Part shown: piece after piece, positions 13,517 through 64,000 of the stretch | How the letters are laid out: the number at the start of each line of letters is the position of its first letter | How positions within the stretch are numbered: the stretch's first letter is position 1 | Assembly (NCBI RefSeq): GCF_001649575.2 | Contig: NC_051446.1 | Location: 18,888,168 to 18,952,167 of the forward strand | Length of the DNA: 64,000 nt | Direction of reading: 5' to 3' | Source: Kryptolebias marmoratus | Taxonomy: Eukaryota > Chordata > Actinopteri > Cyprinodontiformes > Rivulidae | Notes under the pieces: generated by a model | Told to the model about the DNA's origin: nothing | Database searches by the model: none | The model's input: the letters and a program-made list of their open reading frames with translations, nothing else | Translations under genes and position numbers: made by a program

Positions 13517-14850
13517 TGCCTTAAGGGGTGATGGCCTTTTGGCTCATGGCTAGGGTCAGTGTCTCCTCAGAGTTCAAAGGGTTAAGGCCTTTTGGCTCAG
13601 GGCTAGGATTAGGGTATCCTCAGGGTTAAAGGGTTTAGAGCCTTTTGGCCCTTGGCTAGGGTTAGGGTCTTCTCAGGATTGGACTGGTCAGGGCTTTTGG
13701 GCCCTGGGCTAGGGTTAGGGTCTCTTCAGGATGGGAGGGGTCAGGGCTTTTTGGCCCTGGGCTAGGGTTAGGGTCTCCTCAGGATTTGACTGGTCAGGGC
13801 TTTTTGGCCCAGGGCTAGGGTAAGGGTCTCCTCAGGATGGGAGTGGTCAGGGCTTTTTTGGCCCTGGGCTAGGGTTATTGTCTCCTCAGGGTTTAAGGGG
13901 TTAGGGCCTTTTGGCCCTGGGCTAGGGTTAGGGTCTCCTGAGGATGTGAGGGGTCAGGGCTGTTTGGCCCTGGGCTAGGGTTAGGGTCTCCTCAGGATTT
14001 GAGGGGTCAGGGCTTTTTGGCCCTGGGCTAGGGTTAGGGTCTCCTCAGGATTTGAGGGGTCAGGGCTTTTTGGCCCTGGGCTAGGGTTAGGGTCTCATCT
14101 GGGTTTAGGGGTTAGGGAGTTTTTTGCCCAGGCCTAGGGTTAGGGTCTCCTCTGGATTTGAGGGGTCAGGGCTTTTTGGCCCTGGGCTAGGGTTAGGGTC
14201 TCCTCAGGATGTGAGGGGTCAGGGCTTTTTGGTCCTGGGCTAGGGTTAGGGTCTCCTCAGTATTTGACTGTTCAGGGCTTTTTGGTCCTGGGCTAGGGTT
14301 AGGGTCTCCTCAGGATGTGTAAGGGCAGGGCTTTTTGGCCCTTGGCAAGGGTAAGGGTCTCCTCAGGATGGGAGGGGTCATGGCTTTTTGGCCCTGGTCT
14401 AGGGTTAGGGTCTCCTCAGGATGGGAGGTGTCAGGGCTTTTTGGCCCTGGGCGAGGGTTAGGTTCTCCTCAGGATGTGAGGGGTCAGGGCTTTTTGGCCC
14501 TGGGCTAGGGTTAGGGTCTCCTCCTGATTTGAGGGGTCAGGGCTTTTTGGCCCTGGGCTAGGGTTAGGGTCTCCTCCTGATTTGAGGGGTCAGGGCTTTT
14601 TGGCCCTGGGCAAGGGTTAGGGTCACTTCAGGATGTGAGGGGTCAGGGCTTTTTGGCCCTGGGCTAGGGTTAGGGTCTCCTCAGGGTTGAAGGGGTCAGG
14701 GCTTTTTGGCTCTGGGGTAGGGTTAGGGTCTCCTCAGTATGGGAGGGGTCAGGGCTTTTTGGCCCTGGGCTAGGGTCAGGGTCTCTTCAGGGTTCAAGGG
14801 GACAGGGCCTTTTGGCTCAGGCCTAAGGTTAGGGTCTCCTCAGGTTTTTA
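13517..14850 (+). repeat. telomere-like minisatellite, about 25 copies of a 53-bp unit
   Basis: The unit reads roughly GGGCTAGGGTTAGGGTCTCC, TCAGGATTTGAGGGGTCAGG and GCTTTTTGGCCCT. Copies vary by a few bases each, more at both edges, as in an old array that is kept homogeneous in the middle. Each unit holds two TAGGG telomere-type steps and four or more G-tracts on the plus strand. It is strongly strand-asymmetric in G and C. Confidence 0.93.
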
Positions 14851-15009
14851 ACTGGAGCTGGCTGCTTGCAGTTGAATCACAAACGACAGATGTTAGTGTA
14901 AGGTATGAACAGGGCTTAAATGTTCGCAGTTCAATCCAGTCAAATTACATTCTCTTTCTCCAAACTCAGGTCTTCAGAAGATATGCATAACAGGTAAGAT
15001 TTGTTTCTA

Positions 15010-15060
15010 ACCTTTCCACAGAACCCCACTTCAAAAGATCTAAACCATCTCTTTAAATAA
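15010..15060 (-). repeat. right short inverted repeat flanking the minisatellite
   Basis: CTTTCCACAGAACCCCACTT then AAAAGATCTAAACCATCTCT is inverted relative to 13282-13330 and is repeated, diverged, at 1645-1700. Confidence 0.55.
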
Positions 15061-18000
15061 CTCCTGTAAATGTATTTTTCCCCATTCACATCTGGATTTG
15101 TTGTTCTTAGTGCGTTTGAGGTCAGCTCACCCTGAAATCTTTCTTGAGAGAAGATTAAAAAAAACAAAGCTTTTATAGCTCTTTTAATCAAAAGTTTATG
15201 GTAAAGTCATGGCTCAGTAGGATACTCCCTTTAAAGCTGTCTTTCCCAAGGCAGCCACATGTTTTGAAGGTCAGACTTAAAAAAATGTAATGTTCAACAG
15301 AGCAGCTTTACATCACTGCTTATCTGTTTGAGTAATTTATCAATCAAAAAATTATATTTTAGCTTCAGACGCCCTAAAATCAAAACCGAATGAATGAACT
15401 TGAGCAGAAATGGTATATTCATTTATGCAATTTCATCCATCTATGAGTTTATTCAGTCAAGTTGTTCACAGGATAAAATCAGCCATCATGCCATGGCTAC
15501 AAAGCAGTCAGACACAGCCCTCCAGTGTCTTCAGCTGACTCTTCTGGCCCTGTCAAGTCCTCCTTCAATCCGAGAGTCTGAGCAGTCGCGTGGAGGTTGA
15601 CATGATTGCCTTTAAGCAGCCCTTCTTAGCCAGTGACACACAGCTGCAGCCAGGCACCTCTTCTGACAGTAAGAGCACCATGATGGATTGCCTTGCCAAA
15701 ACTGCTGATCAAAGGAGGTTAAAGATCAGATGTGTGTCTGGATGCACAAGGCGTGTGCAGATGGCTTTTCCTGTTCAGATATCCAAGTTGTAGGCTCAAT
15801 TTTTTTTACCTCATGGCTGAATCTAAGAGAGCTGCAGAGCAATTAAGTCAATTTATTACAGGAAATTGCTTGAATAGATATGTAAAAGATGAAAAGAATG
15901 TCAAGAATAGTTAGTTTAGAGGTTTCGGCCGAGAACAAGCTTCATGTTTGATACCATGTCTATTTCAGAGCAAATATAAATGCTTCGACCAGCTTTTAAA
16001 TGCACGTAAAATGCCATCTTTAAGATGAAGGAGGTCTGTGCAGAAAAGAGCAGACATGTAAAAGTTTGTGACATGTGTCACGCTACCATCGAGACACCGC
16101 CGCTGATGTAGGTGGAGCTGACAGCATCCCAGCCACTGAAGATGGCTCTGGGACATACCAAGTTTGGTATGTGTCAGCTCTCATTGTTGTCAGGATCCAC
16201 CCGATGAGAAGTCGGAATACATTAACAGCATCATTAAAAAGGGAATTTCTATGAAAAACTTTAGGTTGAGTGACAGGAAAATGTTCTTGGTGTTTGCCCT
16301 GGTTCTTTTTCTAAACACTTTGGCAGGAAAAAAAAATACTATAAACGTTAAGGAAATCAAGTATGCAGCAGTCATTTAAAGTGTGTAGGCAGGGCTGTTG
16401 AGAAAATGCTGCTTTTTATAACATCTTTACATGAAGTGGGTGGCTTGAAGGCTTTTCTAAAAGTGAATTTGGATGCTCTGATAAACAGTAGCAGCAATAT
16501 TGTAAATGAGAACTACCCCAGGCTGAGTTAACTTTATTTTATTTATTTATTTATTTATTTGTAGCTTGGTGGTTGTGTTGTAGTGGAACAAAGTCACTGT
16601 GACATTCAAATGCCATAGCTGCTGACATCTGTCTGACAACTTGAATGATGCTCCAGGTCACAGTTTGGGTGGACTCACAGATAATAAATACCAGACCAAG
16701 TAAGGGATAGTCGCACCATGACCAGGGAAACTACCGGTGAAGTAGTGCATTTTGCTTGCCGCCTTGCATGCCAATGTTTTAAAGGCGTACGTCAAATAGT
16801 CAGTAGTAAATACACATCCAATGATTATTTTTTGGAATTGTAATAAAATTAATCCAATGGTTCTTGAGATATTTTGCAGACGGAGAATGAACACATGTAC
16901 ACATGCAGTTTCTGTACTTTAAACCCCACCTTTCTGGCTGCAGTAGATAAGTTAATATAACTGGATTTTTTAAGTTTCTTGATTCAAGTGGAAATTAAGA
17001 AAAGTGAGACATCCTTATCACACAGTCCTGGTTGTTTTTTGGAAACTGTTGAAGGCAACTACGGAGTTGTATTTCTAGGCCAGACTCATGTTAGTGGCAT
17101 TTATCACTGTGAGGGAAGATGGTATAATTAGCTTGTCAGTCTACTTTAGGCTGAGCTGGCACTGCTTGCAGAGAAGGATGGACTGCGAGCCCAAAGAGCC
17201 GACAGCCCGTCGATAATGCTACAATTAATGTCATCAATAATTCCAAATCCAATCATATTAAAAATGTACATCGCACTGTAAAACAGGTTTATGTTTCTCA
17301 TCATTTTATAACGTGTTTTGTTTGATACAGAACATGCAGCAGAGTTTCTTCACTCCAACATATGGCCGACATCTGGTGAAGCCATAATGTGAGGCATGAA
17401 AATCAAAGAGGCCTTGCAGGAGATCTATTTACTGATTTACTCATGTGAACGATGATTCAGCAGCCACTCTTTTGTTTTGTTGCATCTTATTTTTCTGTAG
17501 TTTTTTTTTTTTGCAAGCTAACTACTTTACACACCTTGTGCTATTTTAGCAATCATTTATTAAAATGCTCAGCTCGTTCAGGAGATGGGTGCTATGACTT
17601 TTGTTTTTGTAGCTTTTATACTTTTTCAAAATACTTATGTTGACTTATATTTTCCCAATAGAAATACATTGAGATCTCTTCCAATCCTTTAAAAACATTC
17701 ATTTTGAAATCTGCTTTAGTTTACTTGCTTTATTTTTGTCGTCTTTTGGTACCGTTTGTTTCTACTGGTTTGTTCATTTTAGCTAGCATTTTGCTACTTG
17801 TAGCTGATTTTCTGCTACTAACCCAACTAAATTCTGCTAATTTTAGCTCGTCTCTTTTTTTTTTTTTTACTTTAACCTAGTCATTTAGCTTTTGGTTTGT
17901 GTTTTGCTACTTTTAGCTAGTTTTCTGCTTCTTTTAGTTTTAACAACTCAGTTTCAGCTTCTTCAGCAAATTTCAGAAAAGGCATTCATCAACCAACGTC

Positions 18001-18577
18001 CATGCTGTGTTTTTGCAGAAAATGCAAATTCCCTAGTTTGTTTTTTGACTAGGAACGTAGAGTTCTCTGCTGAAGCATCCTGTGCCCTAAATGGCCAATA
18101 CAGAGTTTAAAACTGCCTTTAATCAAAATCATTCTGCCCCTTGTGTAACTCGCTCCTTAAACTGAGTTGCGCTCATGAGGAATGTGAGTAATTTCATGGC
18201 AGATGTGGTTAAATATATCAAGTGCTCTTTCTGGGCTTGGACGGGTCAAGCTGACTGTAATATATAGAAAAGTCTGTGATGGCTGAAGGTCGTGTCAACT
18301 TCTGCATAATGCATGAATCCTGTAACTCTTTCCAACTCCAATCGTCTCAACCTGAAACCTTGGGAGAAAAATCTTACTAAGTAAATCAACAAGCGTGCTG
18401 GCATTTCTATCAACCTGCAGCGAGCGGCTGACAGAAACATGAATCACAGTAAATAATACCTCTCAAACTGGAGATCATTTTCACAGCTTCGGCTGAGAAC
18501 GGATGTTATGGGATGTTGTCATCTGTTGGCCATTTGTTACTGCTAATTTCTTTATAGACATGCAACAAAGCAGGTGA
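15061..18577. other. intergenic, no gene seen
   Basis: Includes a (TTTA)n tract at 16533-16560 and a GC-richer stretch at 15480-15780. Blocks with several homeodomain-like TAATTA/ATTA cores (17110-17260) may be conserved non-coding DNA; this is a guess. Confidence 0.35.
16533..16560. repeat. (TTTA)n microsatellite
   Basis: Six or so TTTA units. Confidence 0.8.
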
Positions 18578-19315
18578 TTATCGCCCGTCGCTGAAAGCAA
18601 AATGGTGATTATGTTCTGCCCGTGTCGATGTGTGTACCTGTGTTTATCTGTTGTTAGCCAAATATCTCATGAACCACTGGACGGATTCTGATAAAAACTT
18701 TCACAAAGTAATCACTAGTTGTACATCAACAGCTAATTAACTTTTGAAGTCAACCCTATTCAAAATGGCCACTACAGCTAAGTGACATCAGAAAACAAAA
18801 TGGCTGCAACCCACTAAAGTTTTCAACTTCTGAACTAAACTTTAGTGCACTTGAGAATCATTCTCAACATTTACTCAAAGCACTGACCAATCAAGTAAGA
18901 TCTGTTAAGACTTTTCAATAAACTATTAAAGTCAGATGTCTGTTAGCAAAATATCTCATGAACTGCTGGACAGATTTTAATAAAACTTTCAGGAAATATT
19001 TATCGGGCGTCTATCTATAAATGATTAACATTTGGAGTCGTCCCATTTCAAAACGGCCGCTACAACTAATCGGCGTTAGCCAACACAAAAATACTTATAA
19101 GTCAGTTAATTTTACAGATACTGAGTTAAATTTGACGTGGTTGCAGCTGAGTCTTTCATAACAGATATTCTGAGTGCTAACACGTCTTGTTAGATTTCAC
19201 TGTATCACATGAGATTGCGTAGAACGTCATTTACATGCAAGATTTGACCAAAATGGATGCAACTCAGAAGATGGTCTTAGTTTAAAAGTCTGACATGAAA
19301 GGTGACGGGCAATAT
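18578..19315. mobile_element. composite repeat: copies B and C of the ATCTCATGAACCAC family with inverted ends
   Basis: Two tandem copies (18640-18915 and 18935-19170) of the family seen at 9751. The outer ends carry ATTATCGCCCGTC (18578-18590) and its near-complement GACGGGCAATAT (19303-19314), so the pair looks like the inside of one DNA-transposon-like unit with an internal duplication. No transposase. Confidence 0.55.
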
Positions 19316-21776
19316 GCATTCCTTCAAGCAATGCTAAATGAAATGTACTTATCAACATTTACCGATAAAATTTAGCTTAAGCGAAGGTTTTATTTTTTGC
19401 GTGGTTTGCATTTGTTTTCTTATGAGCGGTATTCCCCCGCTACTAAACTTAAAAAATATCTACAATAGCTCTGATTTATGCACACACAAAACAAAAGTTG
19501 GTTCTTTTGTTTTAGTTCAAATGAAAGGTCAGTTTGCCAACGGTGCCTCGCAGGCAAATCGGATTGCAGTGATTTATTCTTACAGGAGGAATGAAATTCT
19601 TATATCTTTTTTTTTCCAATTTGATTTCTGTTTTTTCTAATGCTGAGAGGCATTTGCCTTTCTCTTTGTCTACATATATACAGGTCAAAAAAAAGTAAGA
19701 GGAACAAATGAAGTCATAGTGCCAGAAATGTTAAGTTTTGCTCAATTTAAATCCGACACAGTGCTGAGAATCTTTAGTTTGTTTTAGATTCTGCGTCTGA
19801 GCTCCCCTGCCCTCCTTCATTTCTGTATCAAAGGGGAAACTAATGCAAAATGTATATGGCTCTTGGCACAGAAGCTGATGGTGCAGCTCAGTACGGGAAG
19901 ATATGTGCTAAAAGCTCGGAACATCTGTGTAAACACATGGCTTTTTTCCAGCCATGTAGACAATGTTATCGTAGCCTTGAGATAGATGTCCAAGGCAATA
20001 CACCATGCCCTGTGGCCATGCTGGAAATGACTTTCAACATCTGAAAACCACTGAGCTTCAAGCAAATATCCACTTTTAATATTCCAGCTTGGCTGCAAAG
20101 CATAGAAGAGTTCATGGTTTTTATTTAACTCTTCTCTAAGTTTGAATTTTTTCATTGATTGCAGCAAAGCAGATTATGGAGGTTCTTTTTTTACGTATTG
20201 TTCATAAATTCAAAGTACTTTTCTATCAGGGTTAAGAAAGGCAGAAGCAAACAGAACAACAAACCAAGAACCCTCTGCCTTTGTTGTTCTTTAATTCTGT
20301 TAATAGCCCAAGGTAAAGATTTATCTGCTCTTGTCAATTTACCTCAGCTTCAATATAAAGCACCAAGGTCACTTTTCCTCGCCTGGCCCACAGGATTAAA
20401 TTGTCATGTCCCTCTAATAGGCAGCACAGGGAATCATTAGTCCAGCTCAGCTGCCTGACTGATAGGCATTTCAGTCCAATCATGGGAGTGTGCCGCTACA
20501 GGCCAGCCAGTATTGACACTGTGTCAGGACTGAGAGGGGACGCCTTAATCAGCCGGGACACTCTCAGCATTGATTTGACAAGCTGCTGTAATGACCCCCT
20601 TGTTTTGGTAAAGGATCACTGTTTATCCAGGCTGGCATTGATGCACTTGGAGTGCTGCATTGTCATGGAAACTATTATCACTCGTGACGCTCGGCAGGAG
20701 TCGTCTTCAGGGGCGACTGTGCATTTCTGCGTTGCTTTGTGCGTGCTGAGATTAGTTTTGAGCTAATATACAGATTCAGAAATGGATTGGCCAAAATCCA
20801 AACATGCATGCACTTATCTCTGACTCAGATTGTTGTAACTGAGCAGCATGAACGTGTTTTAATAGATTTAGAGGATTCTCCGAAAGAACACATTATTTGT
20901 GCATAGTTTTGTGGAAAATTATTGTGATCACAAAAGCAAGAACACAAGATTTTGTTAAATGAGAACTGTTGAATCTAAATATTACCCAGTGTCTTATCTA
21001 ACCCTTCAAAAATCTCAGGTTTAATAGTAAAAAAAACGAGATATACCTTTTACTAACTAGGATATATATGGATTTACAAACTTTAGTGAGAATATTTATC
21101 TCCAAAATGTTTTGGAGGCTTAGAACAAACTGATGCTTATTGATAATATTAAGTATAATTCAAACCTGGTTGATAATTACTGTAAAATAACAAGACATAT
21201 GCCACCTTTATTTGAAATATGATATTCATAATTATACATTGTGAATTACTGCATATAACCTAGCTGTAAAAAAAACCACTTGTGTCCTACATAGCTGATA
21301 GATGCAGTAATCTGAGCATTTTTAGAGTGATGGCTACATGTTTGTTTACTAAGAGGAGGTGACACCGCCGCTGGCAGCAGGATCAGGAAAATCAGCGGCC
21401 TCTCTGGGAGGTGTTAGACTGTAAATATTATTGGCATGCTGACAGTCTCCCACAATGCCGTGGTGTGTAAAATCGTTAACAAGCAACATAATGGGCTCTC
21501 TCTTTCCCCAAGGTGTGAATGTGAATGGAGTGTTTTTATCAGCCATTATCCAGAGAGGTGTCATTTGATCGGTTTGGAAAACAGAAACAGCTTTTTATGG
21601 TCCTTTTTTTTTCAAGAGACAGAAGTGTTAAAGATGAGTGAGTTCTGGTTCATATATAAATCAGCTGCACAGACATGTTGTAGAACACAATACATCTGCT
21701 TTTAATTTGTGAAAATACAAAATGAAATCATGTACAGTTTTTGTACAGGGCTATTTTTACAAGACAATAAACTGCA
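19316..21776. other. intergenic, no gene seen; possible conserved element at 20.3-20.75 kb
   Basis: 20300-20750 is GC-richer, low in simple repeats and open for 121 codons in one frame without family resemblance. It has the look of conserved non-coding DNA but no direct evidence. Confidence 0.3.
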
Positions 21777-21782
21777 TTTATT
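21777..21782 (-). promoter_or_regulatory. candidate poly(A) signal, long isoform
   Basis: AATAAA on the minus strand (tttatt on the plus strand). It is the first such hexamer after the stop at 23537. Position is compatible with a long 3' UTR but unproven. Confidence 0.35.
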
Positions 21783-23536
21783 ATGTGTAATGAAAGATAT
21801 AACCTTAGGACTGCCATTGGTGTTGACAAGTCGTGCTAAAAAAAAAAAAAACCTGCACAAAATGATAGAAATTATTCTGCAATGCTGAATGTCTCAACGC
21901 CACAGTTACTGTCAAACAAGAACACACTACAAAGAAATACTTTACATTAATCTTTACAGATTTACATCAAATGCATTGCTTTTTAAATGGTAGTGGAAAA
22001 AGTCAGTTTTAAGACATCTGGAAATTATTCACCACAGTTGTGGTTGGAAAGCTAAACTAGAAGCCCCTTTTCGCAGCAGTGGGTCTTCCTCGAGTCCTCC
22101 GTTGGCTTCAGCACTGCCTGGCACATTACTGGCACCGAGATGGACAGCTTGGATGTTGTCTGTGCCAGCAAAAAATGTCACAACAGGGTTTGTTTAAAAA
22201 ATTTTTTTTTAAAAATACATCGAACACAAATCCTAGACTGGGCTGTGATGCATCATCTGTGGATTTAGAATGTCGTGGACTAATGTTGTTTTTCATCTTT
22301 CCGTCCCACTCATTGATCCTGAAGTAAAGTGACAACAGTGCCAATATAGCTATATTTCATTATTTATATAAGACATGATTCATACCAATGACACTCTGTA
22401 TTCTGTGCATCCAGATTAAACCACACCGCTATATAATCTAGAAATAAATAGTTTTATGGATATACAAGATAAGATATCATTCATTAAGGTGCTGTCTGAA
22501 CACGTGAAAATCGATTTTATGATAGAGCTGTTTGTCATGTATCTACAAAATGCAGCAATTATGGCATTAAGATTGGTCATGGAGTACATTCAAGTTGCCT
22601 CATGCCCTCCAAGACAATCCTGTGTCAGGCAGTGCTTACAGCCAAGGGAGGACTTAAAGATGCCCACTTCATGCGATATGTGGCTTTCACGTTTAACTTG
22701 CCTACAGACTTTAAAATATTGCGCCACGCTTTGCCGTAGCAGCTGGCTTCAGTGTTTTTATGAAAATCGATAGCTCTTATGTTGTAATGGTGGGGACGAG
22801 TGAGATCGTCAACAAAACAGCTCTATCATAAATGGCAAAACAATCTTCATCTTTGGAGAGACATTTCTGGGAGTCTGGTGATTGGAACAACAACAAAAAA
22901 AAACAAGCATTTATAAATTTTAAAAGGCAAAGATAAGACATGTATATGGATAGAGATAAGGCTGGAGCCAAATGCCATTTAAATATGGACGCTGGCCATC
23001 ATAACTGTCACAAATGTTGTGAATTAGCTCAAAATGGCAAAGACATCACTGAGTCAGTCACTAACAATGCCATTCTGCTGGGGTGGGGGTGGGGTTGCAG
23101 CTGTAAAATACACAAACTGTACAGAATAAGTCAACAACACTGAGTGACTTCAATGCAGTGGTTGTTCATAGACAGCTAAAAAGGCGACTTTAACAGTTTG
23201 AAGTATGGTAATAGTGATAATAATATCTGGTAGTCTTTTTTTGTTTTTCTTTAACATTATTTTTTTCAGGTGCCCATCAATCCCCCGCCAAAAAAAAAAA
23301 AGTTATAGATTCTGGTCACTTTTACAAAATCATTGTGCAAACTAATTGCTGATCGGTAGCAACACTTGACTGTGATTGCCATCATGTTTTGAAATCAGCT
23401 CATATGAAGTCGCTGCTGAAGTGAAAGAAGAAAGCAGTTATTGTATCGTCTAACGGGAGCTGATGATTTATGTTTGCAGATGGGATGTCCCAAGTTCCAG
23501 TCTGACAACCTCTCTGGGAGTCCAGGCGTCCAGCTG
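21777..23536 (-). other. kcnma1: probable 3' untranslated region of the long kcnma1 transcript
   Basis: No reading frame is convincing. The stretch follows the EDEC stop codon on the minus strand, and the first AATAAA on that strand lies about 1.75 kb away. KCNMA1 is known to have a long 3' UTR. The 3' end is inferred from the signal alone. Confidence 0.4.
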
Positions 23537-62450
<38,914 letters not shown>

Positions 62451-62735
62451 CTGTTAGACACAAGAAACAAAGTGTGTTTTATGTCCAAGGACAAATTCTG
62501 ACAGTCAAGTAGGTAAAGATATGGTAATATGTGTGGAAATATATCAAATAGACTTAAAAAGATGCATTCTTCTGTTCCCGAAAATGCATTTTCAACATTT
62601 TCCAATAACAAAAAGAGAAACGTATTTTCAAAAAAAAGTGCAATAATTGGTATTTCCCAATGTTTTTTTTTGTTTTTCCTCTGTTGAGAAGGGGCATGCA
62701 CTCATTGTAACACAAGCAAGAACTGATATACCTAA

Positions 62736-62918
62736 TTAACCCTTAAATAACTGCAAAACTCTCCGAGGAATGTGTGGTATTCCGGGTGCAATGATTCCTC
62801 GTGAAAATGGCGGCGCTTTTCCTCTCAGTCTTGCATTTCTCATCTCATAGACATTACATGTAAGTATCGAGTCGAACAGGATGGAAATGCAGGCCCAAAG
62901 CAGTAGTTTAAGGGTTAA
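62736..62918. repeat. small element with 12-bp perfect inverted ends
   Basis: TTAACCCTTAAA at 62736-62747 and TTTAAGGGTTAA at 62907-62918 enclose 159 bp that are GC-richer than the flanks. Consistent with a MITE inserted at TTAA, but only one copy is seen here. Confidence 0.4.
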
Positions 62919-63564
62919 ACGCATGCAGGATTCATGTTGTCTTTTATGAGATCAGGCAGCCATAGCAAGTGCTAGCAATGTAATGCAGTCTCACCCTCAA
63001 AAAGCTTGTATCTGGCACAAAAAATTCAAATAAAGAGACATAATTAACCAAGTAATATGAAAATGTATTCGGTTAGTAACTGTGAACTAATATTCATACC
63101 CTAAAAGTTAGAAATCTTCTCTCAGTTACATCGAAGACAAGACAGTGGAGAACAGTTAAGTCAATGTACAGCTCTGATGTAGATGATTCTTAGTCTTTTG
63201 AATGAAAAGCTGAATAAAACAATAGAAATGTTATTAAACGTGTGATAGTTAGTCCTGTTAAAATTATGGTGATAAAACAAAGCCTACAAAATCAAAATGA
63301 ATCAAACGTCTTGTACAGCAAGTTTTCTTCAAGGAATTTAACGATATTTGTGCCATTTTCCGTATACAGAAAATAGAACAAGCTGTAGATAAAGTCAGAA
63401 ACACAATTAAAAATAAAGAATTAATTCTGGTCCTAAATCTGTGTAATGTGGTGCATTCCTGATTACTAAATCCACCTCAGCCTTTTACAGTTATTTAAAT
63501 AAATGACTAAGGAGGAGGAAATAAAAGTCTTCAGCAAGCGTCTTAAATTTATTTTAACCAGTTA

Positions 63565-63612
63565 AAGCAATAGTTCAGATCTTTTAAAGGGGAATTTTGT
63601 AAAAAGGGCATG
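63565..63612 (+). repeat. terminal-repeat copy related to 13282 and 15010
   Basis: AATAGTTCAGATCTTTTAAA then GGGGAATTTTGT follows the same consensus as the inverted repeats around the minisatellite. Confidence 0.4.
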
Positions 63613-64000
63613 AACTGGTAATATGTTGTAGAGAGCTCTTTGAATGGCCTCAGTTTCAAGAAAATAGAGATTAGTTTAGTACAAGTGAAGCGAATAAGAA
63701 AGATAACGTCAACCTCAAGGATTTCTTAGTGCGTCGTGCAAAGACTTCTTTATAAACCTTTTCAAAAACAACAATTTCACAATATACAAGTATTCCAGCA
63801 CAAATATTATGACATTCCTGCCTGAAGTGCTACAGTAAACTGCTGTTGCTGCAATTTGCATTTGTAAATAATCATAGAATTCCATGCATATTTTATTTTT
63901 ATTTAATCTTTATTTATACAGGTTGTCCCATTCAGATCCAAGATCTCATTTACAAGATAGACCCGTTTTGTATATAATCATGTAATGTGAAACAGACAGA

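Larger units (their letters stand above)
62451..64000 (-). other. kcnma1 intron upstream of the S2 exon, continues past the window
   Basis: No S1 exon found. Holds a small inverted-end element at 62736-62918 and a terminal-repeat copy near 63565. Confidence 0.55.

Noticed and set aside
13517..14850. CRISPR-like or coding repeat array
   Set aside because: Units are contiguous with no unique spacers, in a vertebrate genome; frames across the array are broken and follow from the tandem repeat.
20401..20766. 121-codon plus-strand open frame
   Set aside because: No family resemblance, no splice or promoter context, and several other chance frames of this length occur in the window.
63000..64000. 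S1 exon of kcnma1
   Set aside because: No minus-strand peptide resembling S1 before PIESC was found; the exon must lie beyond the window.

Overview
The window is nuclear DNA from a teleost fish. It is AT-rich and intron-rich, with canonical GT-AG exons, fish-type interspersed repeats (RTE-like LINE, Tc1-like remnant, hAT-type MITE, palindromic MITEs), a telomere-like minisatellite and one assembly gap. It is not prokaryotic: there are no operons and no long real ORFs. Species cannot be told from the sequence.

The only gene I can support is kcnma1 (slo1), the pore-forming alpha subunit of the large-conductance Ca2+- and voltage-activated K+ (BK) channel, on the minus strand. Its 5' part, upstream of the S2 exon, lies beyond position 64000. 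From right to left the window holds exons for S2 (62.4 kb), S3 (62.2 kb), S4 (57.1 kb), S5 (56.3 kb), pore and S6 (55.6 kb), a pair of alternative exons for the S6-RCK1 linker (53.5-53.8 kb), RCK1 (49.7-45.8 kb), optional splice-site-2 exons (STREX at 44.2 kb and a candidate 33-nt microexon at 41.6 kb), the RCK1-RCK2 linker (38.7 and 34.3 kb), RCK2 (33.9-28.6 kb, with an optional cassette at 31.6 kb just before the Ca2+ bowl), and two alternative C-termini. One terminus comes from reading through a splice donor at 28.66 kb (ending YVPL). The other uses a 29-nt microexon at 25.1 kb and a last exon at 23.5 kb (ending EDEC). I joined every exon by checking acceptor, donor and phase on the minus strand; all phases close.

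Positions 1 to about 21.8 kb lie downstream of kcnma1 and show no gene. They hold a decayed RTE-like LINE fragment (2.2-3.1 kb), a palindromic MITE (3.8-4.6 kb), copies of a 'leave-no-ORF' interspersed family (9.8, 18.6-19.3 kb, also 36.0-36.5 kb), and a roughly 25-copy, 53-bp G-rich minisatellite carrying TTAGGG motifs (13.5-14.85 kb), flanked by short inverted repeats.

The most interesting content is the splice architecture: strictly mutually exclusive 92-nt exons, a 33-nt in-frame cassette I do not recognise from other vertebrates, a STREX exon lacking the usual PKA serine, tandem in-frame acceptors at the pre-Ca2+-bowl cassette, and an in-frame 192-nt candidate exon between S3 and S4 that may be chance. 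Gene symbol is given as kcnma1 because the teleost a/b paralogue cannot be decided from this window.
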